A stretch of DNA of 12,184 bases from DATDCV01 sp036524155. Lineage in GTDB: Bacteria; Verrucomicrobiota; Verrucomicrobiia; Limisphaerales; UBA8199. The notes beneath the pieces are model-generated. The model was not told where the DNA came from. It saw only the letters and a list, made by a program, of their open reading frames with translations, and made no database searches. This document shows positions 4,982-12,184 of the stretch, piece after piece. Location of the stretch: assembly GCA_036524155.1 (NCBI GenBank), contig DATDCV010000765.1:1-12184 (forward strand). Reading direction: 5' to 3'. A program made the position numbers and the translations under genes. Within the stretch, counting starts at the first letter, position 1, and each line of letters opens with the position of its first letter.

Positions 4982-7759
4982 CTATTTCAAACTTGAGGTT
5001 ATTGACCTCGGTTCCTCCCGACCCAGTGTCGATCGTGCATTGTCGGCACTGGGTTGTTTTGTCGCTTTCTGGGGTCGCGTCAACAAGGAAAGCAGTGCCG
5101 GAAGGAAGGTCAGGCCTGCGATCATGCAGGTGGCGAGCCCGACGGACATCACGTAGCCCAGGCTCTGGATGCCCTGGTGTTTTGCCAGGATCAGGCTGCC
5201 AAAGCCGGCGATGGCGGTTAGCCCCGAAACCAGCACGGCTTTGCCTGTGCTCCGTGCCAGGATACTTGGGGTCTGCTCTTCGGCGTAGCGGTTAAGTATG
5301 TGAATGCCGTTGGTTACTCCGATCCCGATGACGAGCGGAAGAGTCATGATGTTCGCCGGGTTGAGGGGAACGCCAAAAACCGCCATCAACCCGCTGAGCC
5401 AGAGAAACCCAACCCCCACCGGCACGAGGGCCAGCGCGACGCAGAGAGGACTGCGGAAATGGAAAAGGATTAGAATCACGATGGCGATGAGGGAATAGCG
5501 AGCGGCCTCCTCGTAGCTACGCTTGAGCAAATCAGTATAATAATAGAGTTGGACCGGCGTGCCCGTGACGTTCGGGTAAAGGGCCTGCACCTGGTCAATA
5601 AATTCCTTTTGGTTCTCCCGCTGCCAGACGTCTTTCTTGGGATAAACCATTAGGAGGTGCTTGCCGGTGACGCCGATGAAGCGGTCGTGCAGGGCTTGAG
5701 GAAGGTCCTGAACGCGCAAGGGCGCATCGGTGTCCTGGTGCTTGAGCGCTTCGAAGGTTGTCTGCACGTCAGTGAAAAACGCCCGCTGGAAGGCCGCGAG
5801 TTTGGCTGACCGGGTTTGGACTTCCTCCGGGGAGCCCCGGAGGATCTCCTTCCGCAGGGCAGCAACCGCGGCGTGAAGGGAGTCGAACTGACTGGCGAGC
5901 CCAGGGTCTTCTTTCTGCACCTCCGCCTGGGCGCTACCCAGATATCCGTTCAACGAGTAAAGGGTGGTGCTGAGCGCGGTGACGTCGACCGGACTCTCAT
6001 CCGGGTCGCGGAAGGAAACACTCGCCAGGTCCGCCTTGATTTCGCGGACTGTCTGCAGCTTGATGGTCTGGTCCTCACTCAGGAAGCGCGTGATCGAGTC
6101 AACGCTTGCCACCGCGGGCAGGTTCGTGAGCTGTTCCTCGAGAGCCGCCGCCTGGGCAAGATTGGTCGCGGTCACTGCTCCGAACAGCACGGATTTGTCC
6201 GCCGAGCGCAGGAGCTTCTTCTCGAATTCGACTGCCGGCAGGCCGGCGCTTTGCATGTGGAGCAGATCGTAGTCAAAATAGACCCGATGCACTTGAGTCG
6301 CGGCCACCGCACACAGCACGAGGATGATAGCGGTGACCCACACGGGCCGCTGCAGCCAGAGATTCTCGAGCCGGGCCCGTTTGGCGGCGACGTCCCCCTG
6401 TTCGTGGTCGATCACATTCTGGCTCCCCTTTAACAAGAGCACGGGCAGCATGGTCATCATCGGCACCAGGCAGACCAACAGGCCGCCGCCGCAGATGATT
6501 CCCATTTCCTGAATGCCCTTGAAGTCCGTGAACGACATCGCCAGGAATGCCCCCGCGGTAGTAAAGGCCCCGGTGAAGATCCCCTGTCCGGTATAAACGA
6601 TCGCCTTGACCAGCGCGGCCTGCTCGGTCCGGCCGCGACGCAGTTCTTCCTCATACCTGGAGATGAGATGCACACCGTAATCGATCGCCAGGCCGATCAG
6701 GATCGGCACGAAGGTAATCGTCAGAATATTCAGATGCCCAACGGTCGCGGTAGCGAACGCCATCGTATAACCCAAACCGATGATGAGGCAGAAGGTTGCT
6801 TTGACCGGGCGGCCAGTCTCCTGGTAGCCGTAAATGAAGATGAGAGCGCAAACGAACAGCGAGACCACACTTGCCACGACGGTGTCCTTCTCGGATTGCG
6901 CCATTTCATCGTGCTCGAGCACTGGTTCTCCGGTCAACCCGACGTTCAGGCCAGGCACCTCCAGTTGGGTCTGGGCCACCAACGTTCGCAAGCGTTTGAC
7001 CGAGTCGCTGTTCAACTCCTCCTTCGGCGCCTGCGCGGTCACCAGGTAGATCCGTCCCTTGGCGAAAGTGACATAGATCTGCTGTTCGGCATCTTCGCCG
7101 GAGCTGAACAGGGCATTGATGCCCGGTGAGGGGGGAGTGCCGGGGCGGCGAAGGCTGACGGCTGCTTCATTGACAATCCGCTCCAGAGCAGGAAACGCTT
7201 TGATCAACGACTCGGTTTCGGCGTTCTTCTCCCGCTTCGCAGTCCGGAACTGCGCGTTGACCATACTGAACAATGACACCAGGTTGGTGGCGTGGGTGAA
7301 CTGGCTGATGAAAGGCTGATAGATCTCCAGCGTCTTCTTCAGCTCGCCCAGATCAGCTTCAGGGACAAAGAGCAGGGCCTTGGTCCCCAGCATTTTGAGA
7401 TCGCCTTTGTAAAAAACGTCGTGGAAGAGGTCCGGTTCCGCTTCCAGGCGGGCGCCCAGACGTTCCACAAACTGCCGGTTCTTGGCCGGGTCCTCGCTCT
7501 CAACCACGACGACCAGGTCGTCCTGCGTGGGGAATTCCTTTTTGAAGGCGAGAAAATTTTGATGGTACTTTTTATTGGCGCCGACCAGGTTGTTCCGGCT
7601 GGTATCGAACTCCAGGTTCTTGATCGTGTAGCCGACGCAGACCAGGAAGAGCGCCAATTGCGGGTAAAAGAAAGCGGCGCGGTGACGGTACACCGCCGCC
7701 GCGAGCCACGCCAGCGCGCGCGCCACATACGAATCCTCCGTTAACCTTTTGATTCTCAT
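4982..7759 (-). CDS. MMPL/RND-superfamily transporter (HpnN-like)
   Basis: A 925-residue inner-membrane transporter from ATG 7759; the frame stays open to TTG 7813, which would add 18 residues. It shows the two-fold RND layout: a first membrane helix (~30-48), a large periplasmic loop (~50-290), five helices (~292-444), another single helix (~472-490), a second large loop (~492-750) and five final helices (~753-894). The helix-4 motif in the first half is GLAIDYGVHLISRY (Asp360), the normal proton-relay site. The matching second-half segment reads GIGVTNGIHILNRY, with Thr-Asn in place of Asp-Tyr. MMPL proteins move lipids and other hydrophobic molecules using the proton gradient; HpnN exports hopanoids. 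No hopanoid genes are visible here, so the substrate is open. It lies 108 bases after yebC and 20 bases before the repeat protein. There is no clear Shine-Dalgarno for any candidate start. Confidence 0.9.
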   Translation of the reverse strand: MRIKRLTEDSYVARALAWLAAAVYRHRAAFFYPQLALFLVCVGYTIKNLEFDTSRNNLVGANKKYHQNFLAFKKEFPTQDDLVVVVESEDPAKNRQFVERLGARLEAEPDLFHDVFYKGDLKMLGTKALLFVPEADLGELKKTLEIYQPFISQFTHATNLVSLFSMVNAQFRTAKREKNAETESLIKAFPALERIVNEAAVSLRRPGTPPSPGINALFSSGEDAEQQIYVTFAKGRIYLVTAQAPKEELNSDSVKRLRTLVAQTQLEVPGLNVGLTGEPVLEHDEMAQSEKDTVVASVVSLFVCALIFIYGYQETGRPVKATFCLIIGLGYTMAFATATVGHLNILTITFVPILIGLAIDYGVHLISRYEEELRRGRTEQAALVKAIVYTGQGIFTGAFTTAGAFLAMSFTDFKGIQEMGIICGGGLLVCLVPMMTMLPVLLLKGSQNVIDHEQGDVAAKRARLENLWLQRPVWVTAIILVLCAVAATQVHRVYFDYDLLHMQSAGLPAVEFEKKLLRSADKSVLFGAVTATNLAQAAALEEQLTNLPAVASVDSITRFLSEDQTIKLQTVREIKADLASVSFRDPDESPVDVTALSTTLYSLNGYLGSAQAEVQKEDPGLASQFDSLHAAVAALRKEILRGSPEEVQTRSAKLAAFQRAFFTDVQTTFEALKHQDTDAPLRVQDLPQALHDRFIGVTGKHLLMVYPKKDVWQRENQKEFIDQVQALYPNVTGTPVQLYYYTDLLKRSYEEAARYSLIAIVILILFHFRSPLCVALALVPVGVGFLWLSGLMAVFGVPLNPANIMTLPLVIGIGVTNGIHILNRYAEEQTPSILARSTGKAVLVSGLTAIAGFGSLILAKHQGIQSLGYVMSVGLATCMIAGLTFLPALLSLLTRPQKATKQPSADNARSTLGREEPRSITSSLK

Positions 7760-7867
7760 CCGCGGCGTTGGCACCCCAGGCGAAGCGGGACGAGCGGCCA
7801 GGCTTGTCGGCAACCACTGGCGGCGGTAATCGACACCTGTTTTCCGCTAATAATCCGGCTCAAGGCT

Positions 7868-8617
7868 TCACCCGTTCGCTCTGGCCGCATCCTCGGGGAA
7901 CTCGGCGTTGGAATAGACCTCCTTGACATCATCGTGGTCTTCGAGAGCGTCGAACAACCGATTAACCGCCGCAACCGTGCCCTCGTCCGAGAGGGGTACG
8001 GTGACGGTCGGCAGTTCCGTGATTTCCGCGACCGCCGGCTTGATCCCCTTGGCCTCAATTTGTTTGTGGACCGCTTCGAAGTGGCCGGGGTCCGTCAAAA
8101 TCTCGTAACCGTTGGGGTCGGATTTGAAATCCTCCGCTCCGGCTTCCAGGGCCACCTCCATCAACGTGTCCTCGTTGGCGCCATCGCGCGGAACGATGAT
8201 TTGGCCTTTGCGTTGGAACAAACGGCTGACCGATCCCTGCGTGGCGATCGTGCCGCCGTTCTTGGTCACGATGCTCCGGATTTCCGACGCCGTCCGGTTT
8301 CGGTTATCCGTGCTGATGGTCACCAGCAACGCCACACCGTGGGGCCCGTAAATCTCGTAGGTTAGATCGTCGAAATTCGCCGTCTCCCCGCCACCGACGC
8401 CTTTCTTGATCGCGCGGTCGATATTGTCGTTGGGCATGTTGGCCGCGCGGCACTTGAGCAGTACCATCCTCAATCGCGGATTCATCCCGGGATCCGGGCC
8501 ACCTAGCTTCACCGCGATGCTGATCTCCTTGCTCAGTTTCGAGAATATCTTGCCGCGCTTGGCGTCGACCGCCCCTTTGAAGTGCTTAACTTTGGCCCAT
8601 TTGCTGTGTCCAGACAT
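7868..8617 (-). CDS. yebC: YebC/PmpR-family protein
   Basis: The 249-residue product is a canonical YebC: the start MSGHSKWAKVKHFKGAVDAK, the GKIFSKLSKEI helix, NPRLRMVLLKCRAANMPNDN, IDRAIKKG, YEIYGPHGVALLV and NGGTIATQGSVSRLFQRKG are all present, followed by the two alpha-beta C-terminal domains. The family has been described as DNA-binding transcription regulators (PmpR in Pseudomonas), and more recent work links members to ribosome function on hard-to-translate sequences. It is cytoplasmic. AGGA stands 5-6 bases before the ATG. It starts 33 bases after the ybjQ stop and probably shares its transcript. Confidence 0.96.
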   Translation of the reverse strand: MSGHSKWAKVKHFKGAVDAKRGKIFSKLSKEISIAVKLGGPDPGMNPRLRMVLLKCRAANMPNDNIDRAIKKGVGGGETANFDDLTYEIYGPHGVALLVTISTDNRNRTASEIRSIVTKNGGTIATQGSVSRLFQRKGQIIVPRDGANEDTLMEVALEAGAEDFKSDPNGYEILTDPGHFEAVHKQIEAKGIKPAVAEITELPTVTVPLSDEGTVAAVNRLFDALEDHDDVKEVYSNAEFPEDAARANG

Positions 8618-8650
8618 ATAATTCCTGGTGCTTGAAAAATAGGAGCGTTG

Positions 8651-8989
8651 TCACTTGGCCGGTTCAACAAAAACCGCCGTGCCATAACAGAGCACTTCGG
8701 TAATCCCGGCGGAGATTTCAGTGGCGTCATAGCGCACTCCGAGGACCGCGTTCGCGCCCAATTGTCCGGCATGTTGGAGCATCTCGTTGAACGCGTCACC
8801 GCGCGCCTGCTCACACAACGAGGTATAGAGCGATATGTTCCCACCGAAGAGACTTTGCAGGTGTGCTCCAAAATTGCCGACAATGGACCGCGATCGCACG
8901 ATGATCCCGCGAACCACGCCGAAGCTCCTGGTCACACGGTATCCCGGCAGTTCAAACGTGGTCGTGGTCAATGGATGCGTTTGGCTCAT
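8651..8989 (-). CDS. ybjQ: YbjQ-family (UPF0145) protein
   Basis: A 112-residue cytoplasmic protein of the YbjQ/UPF0145 family, sometimes called a putative heavy-metal-binding domain. Seen are the opening TTTFELPGYRVTRSFGVVRG, the central SIVGNFGAHLQSLFGGNI, the helix LCEQARGDAFNEMLQHA, and LGANAVLGVRYDATEI followed by EVLCYGTAVFVEP, all in family order and at usual length. The fold is known to assemble into pentamers in related structures; its cellular role is not established. It is first in the minus-strand run ybjQ-yebC-MMPL-repeat protein and divergent from the sigma factor gene, with 121 bases between. Only a weak GAAGG precedes the ATG. Confidence 0.92.
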   Translation of the reverse strand: MSQTHPLTTTTFELPGYRVTRSFGVVRGIIVRSRSIVGNFGAHLQSLFGGNISLYTSLCEQARGDAFNEMLQHAGQLGANAVLGVRYDATEISAGITEVLCYGTAVFVEPAK

Positions 8990-9071
8990 TACCTTCGACT
9001 ATTCAACAGGAACGCGCCCGTAAGAGAAAGCTCGTTTTTCGCGCCACGCGCGGGGCATTTCCAAAATTTTC

Positions 9072-9103
9072 TGTCACCTCTTGCAGCTTTTCGGGTGCTT
9101 ATA
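9072..9103 (+). promoter_or_regulatory. Candidate ECF-type promoter of the sigma factor gene
   Basis: TGTCACC (9072-9078) and TGCTTATA (9096-9103) are separated by 17 bases, a spacing that fits an ECF sigma promoter, and they stand directly before the ECF gene. ECF sigma factors often transcribe their own gene. The predicted transcript would start within a few bases of ATG 9111. The element sequences do not match a well-characterised ECF consensus that I can name, so this is tentative. Confidence 0.33.
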
Positions 9104-9110
9104 GGATGAT

Positions 9111-11237
9111 ATGATGACAATCGAAGCGATGCAGAGGGCAGAACTCAACGATGCCGAGCTGGTGGCCGAAAGCCTGGACGGGAATCGCGATGCGTTCCGG
9201 CTGATTGTTGAGCGGTATCAAACCTTGATCTCGTCGCTGGCGTATTCTGCCACCGGCAACGTGAGCCGGAGTGAAGACCTCGCCCAGGAGACCTTTGTGT
9301 CCGCCTGGAAGCAGCTTGGGGAATTGCGCGAGCCCGCGAAGTTGCGGCCCTGGCTGTGCAGTATCGCCCGTTTTCTCATTAGTAAGGAGTTCCGTCGCCA
9401 GGGACGGGAGCCGGATTATGCGGCCGAATCGCTGGACGTGATGGACGAACGGGTCGCATTAGAACCGCTGCCTTCGGACCAGGTGATCAGCGAAGAGGAG
9501 AAGGCGATTCTCTGGCGCGCGCTCGAACGCATCCCGGAAATCTACCGTGAACCCTTGGTGTTGTTCTATCGCGAGCATCAATCGATCGAGGCTGTCGCGC
9601 ATGATTTAGGTCTCAGCGAGGATGCGGTGAAGCAACGACTCTCGCGCGGGCGCAAACTGTTGCAGGAACAATTCCTCGCCTTTGTCGCCGGCGCGCTCAA
9701 ACAAACCAGTCCGGGCAGGGCCTTTACGCTGGGCGTGATCGCCGCCCTGCCGCTGCTGGCCACCACCGCCAAGGCGGCGACGGTCGGCACGGCGCTGGCG
9801 CAGAACAGCAGCGTGGCAGCCAAGACAACGACGCTGGGTGGATTCCTCCAGGCCAGTTCCCAGATCCTACTGAGCTTCGTTTACTGGCTGGCGCCGATTT
9901 TGCCGGTGGGCGGGTACATCGGTTACAAGATGGGCGGCGATCGTCAGCACAGTGAGCGGGCTCGACGGTCCGTCGCCACCTTTTGGCGCGTGATCGGAGC
10001 CAGCATGCTGCTCCTCGTCTTTCTGCCTGCGCTGCTCCTGGTCTTCTGGGGGAGGGAGCAATTCTCTCACGGGTCCCGCGCCGCAACTTTCTATGCGTTC
10101 GGACGATTTTGGATGGACTTCCTGATTCCTACTCTCGTCTATGGAGTGGCACCGCTGTCTCTGGTGATCTGGATTTGGCAGCGGCGGCGGCCAATTGCTC
10201 CCGAAACGGTTGGCGGCACGGGAATCTCCGGTCGGGCTGGAAAATCCATTACGCTTTGGGTGGTGCTGGGGATGACCGGGGCTCTGGTTTGCCTGTCATT
10301 GTTCTTTTGGTTCGCGGTTGCTATGTCCGGCGCAATCTCCCGAAATCCTAATCTCATTCCAAAAACCCAGTACCTGTCTACCGCCGAAGTGCAAAACCTG
10401 ATCGCTGGTTCCCAGAGCAGCAATGTCGACCTTTGCCTGACCCAACACAGAAACGGATACCGCTATCTGATCGGCGAGGTGCGCGAAAAAGGCAGCGAAC
10501 GGGTTATTCAGGCGCCGGCAGAGAACAGCACCATGGCGCTGCTGGCCGAAAAAGGCATCAGTTATAAAACGAGAATGGAAGGCCGGGACTTTGCCTTCAG
10601 CATTCGGACCGTGTTGTGGTTGCTCGGCCAATGGGCGATGCATTTGTTGATGCCGGCTTTTTGTTTCTTCATCGTCGTCGCCGGCGCGATGACCTTGTTG
10701 CGCCGGCGCGTCCGCCCGCCATCCGAGCCGCCCCCGATCGCTGCCGCAAGGAGCGAACGGCGGGTGGACCAGGCCTTTGCCGCGTTGGCCGCGTGCGGAT
10801 TGGTCGCCCTGGCTGTTTTGCTGAGCCTGACCACCGACTGGAAGGTCCGCCGCGTCACCGCTGCGCAGCTCCCGGGCATTATTGCTCAGCACCAGAACGC
10901 CCGGTTCGAGGTGTTTGAATACCGGGACGGCTCCCGAAAACTGTGGATCTCTGACGTCCGCTCTCCCGAGTTCATCGCCCCCGCCAACGAGTCCACGCTC
11001 GGGCTGTTGGCTCGACGGGGAATCACGTACCAGACGTTCCTGGCGGATATTGATTGGTGGTACCGGCCCCGAGGCATATTAGTGCCCCCTGGCGCCCAAC
11101 CACAACCCTCAGGCGGCGGCCGCCTCGGGCTGAGCCAATCCGCTTCCGCGCTGGCCATCTTCGTGCTGGCGGCGGCGGCTGGAAGCGTTTTGTGGTGGGT
11201 GGCGAAAAGCCGGGTCGTGTCCGCCTCGCGCATCTGA
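9111..11237 (+). CDS. ECF sigma-70 factor fused to a multi-spanning membrane sensor-like region
   Basis: The 708-residue product has a complete ECF sigma factor at about 10-195. Region 2 includes DAFRLIVERYQTLISSLAYS, DLAQETFVSAWKQL and KLRPWLCSIARFLISKEFRR. Region 4 includes LERIPEIYREPLVLFYRE and the helix-turn-helix SIEAVAHDLGLSEDAVKQRLSRGRKLL. After a hinge (TSPGRAFTLGVIAALPLLA) come about seven or eight hydrophobic segments: ~205-220, 247-270, 291-313, 336-356, 380-404, 500-530, 554-573, 678-697. Two loops between them (~419-490 and ~578-650) are homologous to each other. Typical ECFs are about 200 residues and are held by separate anti-sigma proteins; none is seen beside this gene, so the membrane part may replace it. 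AGGA lies 4 bases before ATG 9111 and 7 before ATG 9114, so either Met may be used. Its target genes cannot be told from sequence. Confidence 0.9.
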   Translation: MMTIEAMQRAELNDAELVAESLDGNRDAFRLIVERYQTLISSLAYSATGNVSRSEDLAQETFVSAWKQLGELREPAKLRPWLCSIARFLISKEFRRQGREPDYAAESLDVMDERVALEPLPSDQVISEEEKAILWRALERIPEIYREPLVLFYREHQSIEAVAHDLGLSEDAVKQRLSRGRKLLQEQFLAFVAGALKQTSPGRAFTLGVIAALPLLATTAKAATVGTALAQNSSVAAKTTTLGGFLQASSQILLSFVYWLAPILPVGGYIGYKMGGDRQHSERARRSVATFWRVIGASMLLLVFLPALLLVFWGREQFSHGSRAATFYAFGRFWMDFLIPTLVYGVAPLSLVIWIWQRRRPIAPETVGGTGISGRAGKSITLWVVLGMTGALVCLSLFFWFAVAMSGAISRNPNLIPKTQYLSTAEVQNLIAGSQSSNVDLCLTQHRNGYRYLIGEVREKGSERVIQAPAENSTMALLAEKGISYKTRMEGRDFAFSIRTVLWLLGQWAMHLLMPAFCFFIVVAGAMTLLRRRVRPPSEPPPIAAARSERRVDQAFAALAACGLVALAVLLSLTTDWKVRRVTAAQLPGIIAQHQNARFEVFEYRDGSRKLWISDVRSPEFIAPANESTLGLLARRGITYQTFLADIDWWYRPRGILVPPGAQPQPSGGGRLGLSQSASALAIFVLAAAAGSVLWWVAKSRVVSASRI

Positions 11238-11473
11238 CATTTGCTGGAGCGCATGCGATCGTCCGGCCAGACCAAAACCCAAAGCCGCAACCAACGTGGA
11301 GCAGGGGTCCCCGAAGCCACCCAAGGATGCTGCGAGAGAATTGCTGGATGGCGGAACGCGTGCCGACGGGATTCGCGGAGGCAATGCGCGGAATTTCGTG
11401 TCCGGGAGATCTTGGGCGGACTTCGGCCTACCGCCGCTTGTCAGGTTCGTTGTTCAGCGGCACCTTGGTTTCT
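11238..11473. other. Gap between sigma factor and acetyltransferase genes
   Basis: These 236 bases show no recognisable gene, RNA or terminator. Frames on both strands stay open through part of it but give arginine-rich or compositionally odd peptides without motifs. A CGCATGCG palindrome at 11250-11257 is short. Part of it could encode an N-terminal extension of the acetyltransferase if ATG 11348 or 11384 is used. Confidence 0.4.
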
Positions 11474-12001
11474 GTGCCCCGGCCTCAGAAAGTGCGAGTA
11501 AGAATCAGGCGTCCGACCCCGGCCGACGCGCCGGCATTCATCGCGGCGGTTCGGCGCAGCCGTTCGTTGCATCATCCCTGGGTTTCACCGCCCCGCACGA
11601 GGAAGGAATTTGCCCGTTATTTGGAGCGCGCGGCATCGGAGTCTCATCGCTGTTTCCTCATCGTCCATCGTGGAACGAAAGAGATCGTTGGGGTGATCAA
11701 CGTGAACAACCTGATTCGGGGCGCCTTTCAGAATGCGTTTCTGGGGTACTACGGCTTCCTGCCGCATGCGAAGCGGGGTTTGATGTACGAGGGAATGCGG
11801 CTCGTTATCAACTACGCCTTCAAAAAGCTCAAACTCCACCGGCTCGAGGCGAATATCCAACCGGGGAACCGGGCGTCGATTGCACTGGTGCGTAAGTGCG
11901 GCTTTGTGCGCGAGGGCTTTTCCCGCCGCTACTTGAAAATTGCGGGGCGGTGGAGAGACCACGAGAGATGGGCGATCTTACGTGAGGGGATGGGATCTTA
12001 A
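11474..12001 (+). CDS. GNAT N-acetyltransferase, RimJ/RimL-like
   Basis: From GTG 11474 the product is 175 residues, a single GNAT domain. It opens VRVRIRRPTPADAPAFIAAV (strand 1, helix 1) and has LHHPWVSPP (31-39), FLIVHRGTKEIVGVINVNNL (strands 2-4), FLGYYGF and the acetyl-CoA loop KRGLMYEGMRLVINYAF (100-116), then HRLEANIQPGNRASIALVRKCGF (122-144) with the conserved Asn and Gly-Phe. This pattern is that of enzymes acetylating protein N-termini (RimJ/RimL) or small amines; the acceptor is unknown. The frame is open upstream to 11054, but that part antisense-like overlaps the sigma gene and lacks domain features. Alternative starts are GTG 11492, TTG 11465 and ATG 11384, the last with GGAGG only two bases away. 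None has a good Shine-Dalgarno, so the start is uncertain. Confidence 0.85.
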   Translation: MPRPQKVRVRIRRPTPADAPAFIAAVRRSRSLHHPWVSPPRTRKEFARYLERAASESHRCFLIVHRGTKEIVGVINVNNLIRGAFQNAFLGYYGFLPHAKRGLMYEGMRLVINYAFKKLKLHRLEANIQPGNRASIALVRKCGFVREGFSRRYLKIAGRWRDHERWAILREGMGS

Positions 12002-12007
12002 CGAGAC

Positions 12008-12078
12008 GTAGCCGCCGACGTAAGAAGGCGGAAGCCACAAGCAACACCAGCCTTCCGCCTCCTCACGTCAGCGGATAC
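12008..12078. repeat. 71-base imperfect inverted repeat (hairpin element)
   Basis: The left arm 12008-12034 (GTAGCCGCCGACGTAAGAAG then GCGGAAG) pairs with the right arm 12052-12078 (CTTCCGCCTCCTCACGTCAG then CGGATAC) at 23 of 27 positions around a 17-base loop. The innermost nine pairs are perfect. No T-run follows, so it is not a standard intrinsic terminator, though it may protect the 3' end of the acetyltransferase message. Its size and long arms resemble REP/MITE-like dispersed intergenic elements. Confidence 0.7.
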
Positions 12079-12103
12079 AGTTTGTGCGGAGGTGGTGCAA
12101 TCT

Positions 12104-12184
12104 ATGAAACATTCGGCTCAGGAGCGCTCCGGTTGGCGATGGCCGCCCTCTTCGTTTCGGTTTTCACGGTGCAGGAGCGCGGGC
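12104..12184 (+). CDS. Possible start of another gene, cut by the right edge
   Basis: ATG 12104 opens 27 stop-free codons to the window end (MKHSAQERSGWRWPPSSF...), with GGAGG at 12088-12092, 11 bases upstream. A second frame from ATG 12139 (MAALFVSVFTVQERG) looks like a signal-peptide core. Too little is present to choose between them or to name a product. Confidence 0.25.
   Translation, partial: MKHSAQERSGWRWPPSSFRFSRCRSAG

Noticed and set aside
4846..5295. 149-codon plus-strand open frame
   Set aside because: It overlaps the start of the repeat protein and end of the transporter on the other strand, has low-complexity Arg/Ser content and no motif.
5816..6433. 205-codon plus-strand open frame
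   Set aside because: It is antisense to the MMPL periplasmic loop and has no recognisable domain.
11054..11473. N-terminal 140 residues of the acetyltransferase open frame
   Set aside because: They overlap the well-supported end of the sigma factor gene in another frame, are Arg/Pro-rich, and precede the first GNAT strand, so the start was moved to 11474.
11296..11895. 199-codon plus-strand frame across the acetyltransferase
   Set aside because: The GNAT motifs lie in a different frame, and this product shows no domain.
12119..12180. CAGGAGCGC repeated twice near the right edge, plus the palindrome GGAGCGCTCC
   Set aside because: Nine-base direct repeats and a ten-base palindrome are common in GC-rich DNA, and no larger structure surrounds them.

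Overview
The window is GC-rich, fully bacterial chromosomal DNA. The mix of genes points to Verrucomicrobiota, probably a soil or freshwater Pedosphaera/Limisphaerales-like lineage. The pointers are an ECF sigma factor fused to a multi-spanning membrane region, a secreted GHL10 glycosidase-like protein, an MMPL/HpnN-like exporter followed by an aromatic-repeat envelope protein, and few strong Shine-Dalgarno sequences. This assignment is an inference from gene content, not from a marker gene.

Layout. Bases 1-1350 (minus) hold the N-terminal 450 codons of a secreted GHL10-type glycosyl hydrolase-like protein that runs off the left edge. Divergent from it is a DusB-like tRNA-dihydrouridine synthase (about 1481-2584, plus). 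A compact VapBC-type toxin-antitoxin pair follows (2687-3326, plus), with a palindromic promoter/operator directly upstream. Four minus-strand genes then read leftward from about 8989 to 3396: a YbjQ-family protein, YebC, a large two-repeat MMPL/RND transporter, and a protein of unknown family built of about 16 aromatic-proline strand repeats. The last two are 20 bases apart and look co-transcribed. Divergent from ybjQ is the membrane-fused ECF sigma factor (9111-11237, plus), then a RimJ/RimL-like GNAT acetyltransferase (about 11474-12001, plus). The right end carries a 71-base imperfect inverted repeat and perhaps the first codons of another gene.

How the genes may work together. The transporter and repeat protein together suggest movement of a lipid or other hydrophobic substrate across a Gram-negative envelope. 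The sigma factor carries its own membrane anchor and a duplicated domain that is probably extracytoplasmic and recalls the FtsH N-terminal domain, so it could be a one-protein envelope sensor-regulator. The other genes (dus, yebC, ybjQ, GNAT) are housekeeping or general-purpose. No rRNA, tRNA, CRISPR array, insertion sequence or phage gene was seen. No stretch above 300 bases lacks a gene; the longest gaps are 11238-11473 and 12002-12184.
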